Shown: positions 1 to 5,317 of the stretch, one piece after another | How positions within the stretch are numbered: the stretch's first letter is position 1 | Layout of the letters: each line of letters begins with the position of its first letter | Source of the DNA: SIAF01 sp046152955 | GTDB lineage: Bacteria; Planctomycetota; Planctomycetia; Planctomycetales; Planctomycetaceae | Direction: 5' to 3' | DNA: 11,956 bases | NCBI GenBank assembly: GCA_046152955.1 | Contig: JBJXGA010000184.1 | Span: 1 to 11,956, forward strand | Program-made: the position numbers and the translations under genes | Notes under the pieces: generated by a model | Seen by the model: only the letters and a program-made list of their open reading frames with translations | Told to the model about the DNA's origin: nothing | Databases searched by the model: none

Positions 1-348
1 GACATGCACGTCGCCGAGAAGATGTGCGATCGGGTCTGCATGATTTTCAATGGTCACAAAGTGCTGGATGGAACGCTGGATCAGATCCAGTCCGAATATG
101 GGGATGACACGATTCGGCTGCGGGGGGCGGACGCCCAGGTGCTCGAGTCGCTCCCTGGCGTGGCGCAGGTCAACGACTACGGCCGCTATCAGGAACTGCG
201 GCCGACGCGCGGCACCGATCCGCGAAACCTGTTGCAACAACTCCTCGCGCGATCCCCCCTGGATCAATTCGAGCACACCCGCCCCTCCCTGCACGACATC
301 TTCGTCCGTATCGCCGGACCCGCCACCGCCGAACCCGCAACGTCGTAG
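1..348 (+). CDS. ABC transporter ATP-binding protein, C-terminal part (NatA-like, ABC-2 type)
   Basis: Cut at the left edge: the frame is open at base 1 and ends with TAG at 346-348. The visible 115 residues begin just after the H-loop region of an ABC ATPase (D-M-H-V-A-E-K-M-C-D-R) and continue with the usual I-F-N-G-H-K-V-L-D-G-T-L strand. A C-terminal domain of about 80 residues follows, of the kind (DUF4162-like) that closes NatA/CcmA-type ATPases. Walker A, signature and Walker B lie outside the window. The protein would sit on the cytoplasmic face and drive the ABC-2 permease encoded 99 bp downstream on the same strand. The substrate cannot be read from sequence; NatAB relatives export sodium ions or drugs. 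The family call is firm; the role is an inference. Confidence 0.88.
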   Translation, partial: DMHVAEKMCDRVCMIFNGHKVLDGTLDQIQSEYGDDTIRLRGADAQVLESLPGVAQVNDYGRYQELRPTRGTDPRNLLQQLLARSPLDQFEHTRPSLHDIFVRIAGPATAEPATS

Positions 349-380
349 CCGCCGGTGCGAGTCCTGAGTGCTGAGATTTG

Positions 381-436
381 AAATCTGAAATCTCAAATCC
401 CTAACCCCTAATTCCTAATCCCTAGCGCCTAGCCCC
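381..436. repeat. Drifting heptamer tandem repeat, 8 units
   Basis: Eight 7-bp units follow one another in phase. They start as AAATCTG, AAATCTC and AAATCCC, pass through TAACCCC, TAATTCC and TAATCCC, and end as TAGCGCC and TAGCCCC. Neighbouring units differ by only one or a few bases, so the tract looks like a tandem array drifting unit by unit. Just upstream, GAGATTT (373-379) and AAATCTC (388-394) can form a 7-bp stem. The tract ends 11 bp before the ATG of the permease and fills the place where a ribosome-binding site would be. Confidence 0.8.
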
Positions 437-447
437 TTTTCCCCCCC

Positions 448-1743
448 ATGAACCGCATCCTCGTCATTGCCCGGCGTGAATACCTCTCGATGGTCGCCAC
501 CAAGGGCTTTCTGATCGGAGTTCTCCTGGTGCCGGTGCTGATGGTGGGGGGAGGATTCGTTCCCCGGCTGCTGGAAAAGAGTGTCGATCTGGGGGACAAG
601 ACGATTGTCGTTCTCGACCAGGGGGGAAAGACGTTTGATGAGCTCCAGGCCGCCGTACAGGTGCGGAACGAACATGCCACGCTCGATCCCAAGACGGGTA
701 AACAGACCAGTGCGCGGTATGTGCTGGAACGCGGTCCGTCGGAAGCGATCGACGACGCGCTTCGTCTGGAGTTGTCAGACCGCATTCGCCGGAGGAGCAT
801 TTATGCCTTCGTCGAAATTCCCGAAAACCTGGCCGAGCCGGGGGCCGGGCCAGCGGCGTTCTACTCCGAGAGTTCGGCGCTGTCGGACGTGCGGCAGTGG
901 CTGGAGCAAAACTTGAATCGCATTGTGCGCGACGGGCGGTTCCAGTCCGCCGGTGTCGCGCCCGAGGTCGTGACGCTGGCCACCACGCCGGTGGCACTGG
1001 ACGGCCGGGGTCTGTACGCCCGGCATACCGGTGGGGAAATTCGGGCCGCGGAACCGATCAACAAGATGGCCGCCATCTTCCTCCCCTCCGGGATCATGAT
1101 GTTGATGTTCATGGTGGTTTACATTTCGTTTCTCCCAATCCTGGAGTGCGTGCTCGAAGAGAAGCAGCATCGGATTGCAGAAGTGTTGCTCGGATCGGTC
1201 AATTCGCTGCAGCTCATGACCGGCAAGCTCCTGGGGAACGTCGCCGGTTCGCTGACGACGATCACGATCTATTTCGCGGCCGCCGCCGCGATCGCCGGTT
1301 ACAACGGCGTCCTGCAACAGATTCCCTGGCGCGTCGTCCCCTGGTTCATCGCCTTCCAGATTCTGGCGGTATTGCTGTACAGCGCCGTGGTGATGGCGCT
1401 GGCCGCGGCGGCAAGCAACTTGCAGGAAGCGCAGGGCTACCTGATTTTCGTCTGGGTTCCGCTGATGCTGCCGATGTTTGCCTGGCTCAACGTCGTCCGC
1501 GAGCCCAATGGCACGTTTGCCACCTGGTTCTCGTTCTTCGTTCCGGTCACCCCAATGCTGATGGTGCTGCGAATGTCGGCGGCGAACATCCCGCTCTGGC
1601 AGCCGATCCTGGGGATCGGACTGGTCCTGCTCCTGACCCTCGCCGCGCTGTTCGCCGCCTCGCGCGTCTTCCGCATCGGCATGCTGACGCAGGGGAACGC
1701 GCCGAAGACGCGGGAGTTGCTGCGGTGGATCGTCAGCGGGTGA
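448..1743 (+). CDS. ABC-2 type transporter permease (NatB-like)
   Basis: Inner-membrane subunit of an ABC exporter, 431 residues, paired with the ATPase ending at 348. The N-terminus (M-N-R-I-L-V-I-A-R-R-E-Y) and first membrane segment (about residues 20-40) are typical of ABC2_membrane_3 proteins. A hydrophilic extracytoplasmic domain follows to about residue 205. About five membrane segments then fill residues 208-420. After the second segment comes the coupling stretch E-E-K-Q-H-R-I-A-E-V-L-L-G-S, which contacts the ATPase in this family. I kept the start at 448 because the conserved R-E-Y segment follows it. There is no Shine-Dalgarno sequence before it, only a pyrimidine run. Stop TGA at 1741-1743. 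Substrate unknown; Na+ or drug export is the family precedent. The gene is intact. Confidence 0.9.
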   Translation: MNRILVIARREYLSMVATKGFLIGVLLVPVLMVGGGFVPRLLEKSVDLGDKTIVVLDQGGKTFDELQAAVQVRNEHATLDPKTGKQTSARYVLERGPSEAIDDALRLELSDRIRRRSIYAFVEIPENLAEPGAGPAAFYSESSALSDVRQWLEQNLNRIVRDGRFQSAGVAPEVVTLATTPVALDGRGLYARHTGGEIRAAEPINKMAAIFLPSGIMMLMFMVVYISFLPILECVLEEKQHRIAEVLLGSVNSLQLMTGKLLGNVAGSLTTITIYFAAAAAIAGYNGVLQQIPWRVVPWFIAFQILAVLLYSAVVMALAAAASNLQEAQGYLIFVWVPLMLPMFAWLNVVREPNGTFATWFSFFVPVTPMLMVLRMSAANIPLWQPILGIGLVLLLTLAALFAASRVFRIGMLTQGNAPKTRELLRWIVSG

Positions 1744-1760
1744 GGCGGGGGGGAGGGGGA

Positions 1761-1805
1761 GATGGTGGATATTGGATGGTAGGTAGGGATGGTAGGTAGG
1801 GATGG
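1761..1805. repeat. G-rich tandem repeat (13-bp unit GGATGGTAGGTAG)
   Basis: Two perfect copies of GGATGGTAGGTAG (1774-1786 and 1787-1799) are followed by a partial third (1800-1805). They are preceded by related 7-bp words (GATGGTG, GATATTG) from 1761. The unit can be read as a heptamer GATGGTA plus a hexamer GGTAGG. The tract begins 18 bp after the permease stop. The same words occur on the opposite strand in the tract at 5063-5153. Confidence 0.75.
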
Positions 1806-1888
1806 CTTTGGTGCTGTTTCAGGCTGGCCGCGTGGTGGCTGTCGATTCTCTCCTCGATTGATCCTACTCCCGTCGATCACTTCCGCCC

Positions 1889-1919
1889 GCAGGCGCAGCG
1901 TCGGGACGCACGCGCCTGC
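1889..1919. other. Strong GC hairpin between permease and tRNA-Ser
   Basis: GCAGGCGC (1889-1896) pairs perfectly with GCGCCTGC (1912-1919). Inside, GCGT (1898-1901) pairs with ACGC (1906-1909) around a CGGG loop, leaving a small A/AC internal bulge. No T-run follows on either strand, so it is not a classical intrinsic terminator. It could still end the permease transcript or be a REP-like element. The rest of 1806-1962 shows nothing gene-like. Confidence 0.55.
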
Positions 1920-1962
1920 CGCCCGGCAGCCTCCCCTGTCGACGACACCCTGCCCGGCATCG

Positions 1963-1991
1963 TTGAACCGCCCGAGCGAGGTTGCTACACT
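1963..1991 (+). promoter_or_regulatory. Probable sigma-70 promoter of tRNA-Ser
   Basis: TTGAAC (1963-1968) and TACACT (1986-1991) are separated by exactly 17 bp. Transcription would start near 1998, a few bases before the mature tRNA at 2005. Position and spacing fit; no other tRNA lies upstream in the window. Confidence 0.6.
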
Positions 1992-2004
1992 GCATCCACG
2001 ACCC

Positions 2005-2094
2005 GGAGAGGTGGCAGAGTGGTCGAATGCACCGGTTTGCTAAATCGGCGTAGCGGGTCAACCGTTACCGGGGGTTCGAATCCCCCCCTCTCCG
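2005..2094 (+). tRNA. tRNA-Ser (anticodon GCT)
   Basis: A 90-nt class II tRNA. The acceptor stem is GGAGAGG (2005-2011) with CCTCTCC (2087-2093), and the discriminator is G2094, as expected for serine. The anticodon stem is 2032-2036 with 2044-2048, and the loop TTGCTAA places anticodon GCT at 2039-2041, reading AGC/AGT codons. The long variable arm (about 2049-2069) contains a GCGG/CCGT-type stem. The T-arm GGGGG (2070-2074), loop TTCGAAT and CCCCC (2082-2086) is perfect. The 3' CCA is not encoded. Confidence 0.97.
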
Positions 2095-2320
2095 CTGATT
2101 TCGCCTCGAAGTCCTGAGAAACTCTTTGCTTGAGGCCCAACACGACCAGTCTGAGAAGTGGCTGGTCGAAGTGTTCCGGTTCTCCTCACCCACTACCGCG
2201 AAGCGGTTGCACCGGAGGTGACAAGTCGTAGGCGGGAGGGGTTAATCCGATAATCCAGCGATCGGATCAAAAGTCCAGTCAGCACTGCGCGTGGCAGGTG
2301 TCATCGACGGGAGACCAGCC
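2095..2320 (+). other. Non-coding leader with small hairpins upstream of the N-domain protein
   Basis: No convincing gene. Possible stems are ACCAGTC/GGCTGGT (2145-2151 with 2160-2166, one G-T pair), ACCGC/GCGGT around GAA (2195-2207) and ATCCGAT/ATCGGAT (2245-2251 with 2261-2267). The first may help end the tRNA transcript, but no T-run follows. The last lies about 55 bp before the next start codon and could be an operator or leader stem. None matches a riboswitch I recognise. Confidence 0.35.
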
Positions 2321-3517
2321 ATGTGTTCGCGAAAGAAACCTGCCGGGCGTGCAGCCGTTTGCACCCCGCTGGAGGATTGCGATTCCATCGTGTCGCCAGT
2401 CCAAGTCATCCCTGGAATTTGCCGCTCCAAACTCCGAAAACGCATGGCGGTGGCGTTGCCATTGTTCTGGAGCCTCTTCGCGACGGGTGGCTCCTTGTGG
2501 CGCTGGCATGGCGAACGCCAATCCGTGCTGCTGGCTGCTGACCGGCAGGCGACCGCCCAAGGGGAACGTCCGATCGCGCCGCGGCCGGATGCGGACCAAG
2601 AAGCGCGCGCACTTCAAGTCCTGGGCCGACCAACGAAAATCAAGTTCGAAAATGACTCATTGGTCGATGCGCTCGAATATCTCGCACATTACCACCCCCT
2701 TCCAATCCGCATCGACCAAGAGGCGATCGCCAGTTCGGGGGGCCGTCTTGATCAGCTCGTCGTTTTGGAAATTGAAGGAGCTTCGCTGCAATCCGTTCTG
2801 AGGCTGCTTCTCGAACCACTGCAACTGAACTGGTATTTCGACGGCGAGGCGCTCGTCATCACGACCGCCGCCAATGTCGCCAATCATCTATCCGCCTGGA
2901 CGCACGACCTCCGTGACCTGCTGAACGGAGATTTGAAACCGGAAGTGATCGCCGACGTCATCCGGACGTTCGTTGAACCTGCGAGTTGGGAAGCCGCCGG
3001 AGGGGCGGGATCGCTGCGAATCGAGAAGGGAATGTTGCACACGCGGCAAACGGAGCCCGCTCGGAATCAGCTTGATACGCTTCTGGCGGAGCTCGGTCTC
3101 GCCTTGCACGGGCCACGCCACGATGCTGACCACACGTTGGAAACTCGCGTGTACACGGTGCTCGACTTGGGTAAGAAACCCGATCAAACTGAAGACTCAG
3201 AGAACGCGGTCACGGATGAGAACTTCGTGGACACCTTGCGCACGCACTTTCTCTCGTCGACGTGGCGCGCCGCAGGGGGGGGGCGCGCTGATTCGACTGG
3301 TGAACGGTCGCCTGGTGGTCAAACAATCGCCACAAGGACACGACCGGCTGGAGGAGTTCCTGTCGGTGCTTGGCGCCTTCGGCAATGGCGCTCCACCCGG
3401 CCAGTACTTGTCGAAAGGCCATTTTCGCTGGGCGGCCGAAATCCTGGGTGTGAAGCATTCCAGGCGCGACGTTCTGGCCGCCCTGAAGCGTCCGAAAACG
3501 ATGCGGGTCGTGGATGA
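2321..3517 (+). CDS. Secretin-like N-domain (STN/N) protein, 5' part before a frameshift
   Basis: First part of a gene that continues in another frame to 3977. I chose ATG 2321 because GGGAG (2309-2313) lies 7 bp upstream; an in-frame ATG at 2291 lacks this site and one at 2444 is a further alternative. Residues about 38-62 hold a basic then hydrophobic stretch (K-L-R-K-R, then M-A-V-A-L-P-L-F-W), so export by a signal peptide or membrane anchor is likely. An STN-like module spans about residues 106-183 (D-A-L-E-Y-L ... L-V-I-T). Two secretin N-type modules follow, at about 193-264 and 276-350. Each N-module carries a W-x-x-A-G-G motif (S-W-E-A-A-G-G and T-W-R-A-A-G-G). After nine G at 3275-3283 the frame loses all similarity (R-A-D-S-T-G-E and on) and ends at 3517. 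Removing one G restores a 551-residue protein. STN and N domains are known from secretins and TonB receptors; no secretin barrel is present here. Function unknown, probably periplasmic binding or assembly. Confidence 0.7.
   Translation: MCSRKKPAGRAAVCTPLEDCDSIVSPVQVIPGICRSKLRKRMAVALPLFWSLFATGGSLWRWHGERQSVLLAADRQATAQGERPIAPRPDADQEARALQVLGRPTKIKFENDSLVDALEYLAHYHPLPIRIDQEAIASSGGRLDQLVVLEIEGASLQSVLRLLLEPLQLNWYFDGEALVITTAANVANHLSAWTHDLRDLLNGDLKPEVIADVIRTFVEPASWEAAGGAGSLRIEKGMLHTRQTEPARNQLDTLLAELGLALHGPRHDADHTLETRVYTVLDLGKKPDQTEDSENAVTDENFVDTLRTHFLSSTWRAAGGGRADSTGERSPGGQTIATRTRPAGGVPVGAWRLRQWRSTRPVLVERPFSLGGRNPGCEAFQARRSGRPEASENDAGRG
3275..3283 (+). other. G9 homopolymer, site of the +1 frameshift
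   Basis: Nine consecutive G. With eight G the two halves join in frame. The join gives A-A-G-G, eight residues, then G-R-L-V-V, which aligns without gaps to the equivalent stretches of the two sister modules at about 2995-3040 and 3859-3905. The extra base therefore falls exactly in this run. Confidence 0.85.
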
Positions 3518-3977
3518 ACCATTGGACACAGCGCTCGCACAGGTTCGACGGACAGTCGGGGTGACGTTGTCGCTCGATCGAGACGGACTCCGCGACGCGA
3601 TGGTCCCCTTGGACCGTCGGGTGACGTTCGAAGTCCGCCAACAATCGCTCGCGCGCGGACTCGACGACCTGTTGCACCCGCTCGGTTTGGATTGGTTCGT
3701 CTTCCAGGATGGGGGCGTCATCATTACCTCCCGCGATCGAGTCTCGGCGGCGGTCGAGATTCGCGCCTTCCGGACGAACGTAGCGCTCGCCACCGGCCTG
3801 GCTGAACATGCGCTGCTCGATCTGATTGCAGCATCGATCGATCCGCGCAGTTGGGACACCGCGGGAGGATCGGGTCGAATGCGAGCGCTGCCGGGCGTAC
3901 TCATTGTCCGTCAAAACCGCCGCGTTCAGGATCAAATCGAGCAACTGCTGACGAGACTCGAAGCCCGTTCAGACTGA
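3284..3977 (+). pseudogene. Secretin-like N-domain (STN/N) protein, 3' part after the frameshift
   Basis: Continuation of the gene starting at 2321, read in the +1 frame and ending with TGA at 3975-3977. It first completes the second N-module (L-I-R-L-V-N-G-R-L-V-V-K-Q, then a helix like L-E-E-F-L-S-V-L). A linker follows, then a second STN-like module at about 3500-3735 (M-R-V-V-D-E-P-L-D-T-A-L ... L-D-W-F-V-F). The third N-module is at about 3757-3960, with S-W-D-T-A-G-G and a last helix I-E-Q-L-L-T-R-L. It has no start with a ribosome-binding site; GTG 3300 is the first possible start but would leave half a module. It is therefore best seen as the detached end of one gene, broken by mutation, by a sequencing error, or bridged by slippage in the G-run. 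Codon use and domain conservation remain gene-like to the end, which argues against long decay. Confidence 0.75.
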
Positions 3978-4159
3978 CTGAGAATATTCCAGTCCATCGA
4001 GAGACGTTTGTCGAGGGCAGTCCGAATCCGGCCTACGCATACGTCTGAAGCGGCAGTGAGGGGGGGCTGAGGTTCTACACGTGGGACTATTCTCGATGGT
4101 GTTCCGTTCTAGCCTGCGAGTTTTTCGCTCCATCTGCACGAGGCACGATTTCGACGACC

Positions 4160-4168
4160 TGGTAGAAT
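4160..4168 (+). promoter_or_regulatory. Possible extended -10 promoter (TGGTAGAAT)
   Basis: TGG directly before TAGAAT forms an extended -10 element, placing a transcript start near 4175, before the small gene at 4223. No good -35 is seen at 16-18 bp. The remaining 3978-4159 stretch shows no gene. Confidence 0.4.
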
Positions 4169-4222
4169 GCGGAAAGACCTCAAAGCCGATTTGAATTGCC
4201 GTCACGGATAGTTGGCGATGAC

Positions 4223-4630
4223 ATGGAAGACATGAAACTGCAACAGGGTGTTCCGTTCGGACGGTTTGATTCAACGAACTTCCGGCTGATCCCGCCGCAA
4301 GAGGAGATCGACTTGACGCGCATGGAGCGGGCCATTCTGTTCATCGCCGCGCCATGGTCCGGGCCAGCATGTTTGTCGTGGCAATGGCTGGCAACCGCGC
4401 TCCTTCAATCCTCCGACCTGAAAGACGTTATTCTGTACGTGGCGAATACCGAGGAGGCGAATGCCTTGCGATTCCTCAGGACCATGGGAGATCCGCAGGC
4501 CGGAATCGGCGAAACCTATTGGATTTTTCGTGGGACCATTATTGGCAAGTTCGGTGCCCGTAACAGACCCCCGCCTCAACCCGACAAGCACATCGAACAG
4601 CTCACGCGACAGTTGCTGGAGCTGGCGTAG
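4223..4630 (+). CDS. Small thioredoxin-fold-like protein with degenerate active site
   Basis: About 135 residues from ATG 4223; a TTG at 4196 in the same frame would add nine residues, and neither start has a clear ribosome-binding site. After a 40-residue leader with no signal peptide comes a hydrophobic strand I-L-F-I-A-A-P-W-S-G-P-A-C. This looks like the thioredoxin A-P-W-C-G-P-C site with the first cysteine changed to Ser and an Ala inserted before the second. Later strands fit the fold: V-I-L-Y-V-A-N in the middle, Y-W-I-F-R-G-T-I-I-G-K-F-G-A near the end, and a last helix H-I-E-Q-L-T-R-Q-L-L-E. A cytoplasmic, probably redox-inactive thioredoxin-like protein is my inference from motif order alone. 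No partner gene is obvious; it stands alone between two long gaps. Confidence 0.6.
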   Translation: MEDMKLQQGVPFGRFDSTNFRLIPPQEEIDLTRMERAILFIAAPWSGPACLSWQWLATALLQSSDLKDVILYVANTEEANALRFLRTMGDPQAGIGETYWIFRGTIIGKFGARNRPPPQPDKHIEQLTRQLLELA

Positions 4631-4661
4631 GCCGTCATTCCAGTATTCTTTCGGATTTTGG

Positions 4662-4682
4662 ACCGGCAATGAGATTGCTGGT
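4662..4682 (+). terminator. Tight hairpin after the thioredoxin-like gene
   Basis: ACCGGCAAT (4662-4670) pairs with ATTGCTGGT (4674-4682), nine pairs with one G-T, around a 3-nt GAG loop. It lies 31 bp after the stop codon, where a terminator is expected. It lacks a following T-run, so its terminator role is only likely by position. Confidence 0.4.
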
Positions 4683-4743
4683 GTCGCCCGGTCGAGTGGA
4701 GCGTCTGTCTGATTGACTCGGGCGAGGCCAATAATCCCGCACT

Positions 4744-5060
4744 TGTGCCCGTTCAAGCCGAATTCAGCGCGTGCATACAGGGGACGAGTGCGACGCGAAC
4801 CCCATCAGCCAGACCGCCCAGCCGTGTTTCTTGCGGAGGACGTTTATGACAGCAGTCTGGCGCGCAAGGGCTTGGATTCGGAATAGCGGGGCGGCGGCGA
4901 AACCCCACCGGAGGCAGAATTCCGCGGTTCAGTCGGTTTCGACTGAGATCGTACTCCAGAACCAGTATTGCCACCACCACTTCTGGATTTTGTCGGGGCA
5001 AAATCGGATGGCGCAGTCCAGCGGGGCTCCGTCAATGACTGCTACCTGATCAGACACCGC
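4744..5060. other. Non-coding, structured stretch without a convincing gene
   Basis: Short open frames on both strands here have low-complexity, Pro/Ser/Arg-rich products and no domain. Instead there are stems. CGGAAT/ATTCCG (4879-4884 with 4919-4924) encloses a GC-rich core with GGGG (4888-4891) facing CCCC (4903-4906). TCAGTCG/CGACTGA (4929-4935 with 4940-4946) is perfect, around a GTTT loop. CCAGAA/TTCTGG (4956-4961 with 4981-4986) closes a 19-nt loop. The set could be a dispersed palindromic repeat, a decayed element or a small RNA; I cannot tell which. Confidence 0.35.
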
Positions 5061-5062
5061 GA

Positions 5063-5153
5063 CCTCCCTGCATCCACGATTCACCCACAACCCTCATCAC
5101 GCCCCCCACCCCCCGCCACCCGTCACCTACCATCCACCATCCACCATCCGCCC
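5063..5153. repeat. Heptamer tandem tract, about 13 units (TCCACCA-like)
   Basis: From 5063 the sequence can be cut into thirteen 7-bp words in one phase, C-rich on the plus strand. The most regular part is CCTACCA, TCCACCA, TCCACCA at 5126-5146. Before them come CCCACCC (5105-5111), CCCGCCA (5112-5118) and CCCGTCA (5119-5125), with more diverged words back to 5063. On the minus strand the words read TGGTGGA and TGGTAGG, matching the tract at 1761-1805 in opposite orientation. Confidence 0.7.
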
Positions 5154-5207
5154 CCACTCGCTCTTGCAAAACGATTGCAAACATGAGACAACACTGCTGA
5201 GGGGCCA

Positions 5208-5231
5208 AGGGGGGCGAAATTTCGCTCCCTT
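5208..5231. promoter_or_regulatory. GC-rich dyad upstream of the LolD/FtsX genes
   Basis: The perfect 12-bp palindrome GCGAAATTTCGC (5214-5225) is extended on both sides to a 24-bp dyad in which 10 of 12 positions pair and the other two are G-T. It lies about 90 bp before the ATPase start and could be a repressor or activator site. It does not match a Zur or Fur box that I know. Confidence 0.4.
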
Positions 5232-5317
5232 CTCCTGGCGGCGCGAGCGTTTCGGATCGGAGCCTCGCGTCAGTTTCCAGTCCGTGGGTTTTCTGTTCCG
5301 AACTCGAGAATTTTCCG

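Noticed and set aside
897..1799. A 300-residue plus-strand frame overlapping the permease
   Set aside because: Arg/Asp/Gly-rich product without domains, a frame shadow of the well-conserved permease gene.
1789..2043. An 84-residue plus-strand open frame ending in A-E-W-S-N-A-P-V-C
   Set aside because: Its end is the translation of the tRNA-Ser gene, a well-known artefact; the rest is repeat and hairpin sequence with no domain.
2005..2320. tRNA-Ser as the attachment site of an integrated element covering 2095-5060
   Set aside because: No second copy of the tRNA 3' end is seen downstream, and no integrase or other mobility gene is present.
3197..3944. Two long minus-strand frames opposite the N-domain gene
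   Set aside because: Low-complexity Ser/Arg-rich products; the plus-strand domain conservation explains the region on both sides of the frameshift.
4753..5049. Overlapping short frames on both strands as small genes
   Set aside because: No ribosome-binding site, no domain, Pro/Ser/Arg-rich composition, and coincidence with palindromes.
5063..5153. CRISPR-like array
   Set aside because: Units are 7 bp with no spacers; there are no 24-40 bp repeats and no cas genes.
5208..5231. The dyad as a Zur or Fur box
   Set aside because: It lacks the AT-rich TGATAATxATTATCA-type pattern; only the symmetry is supported.
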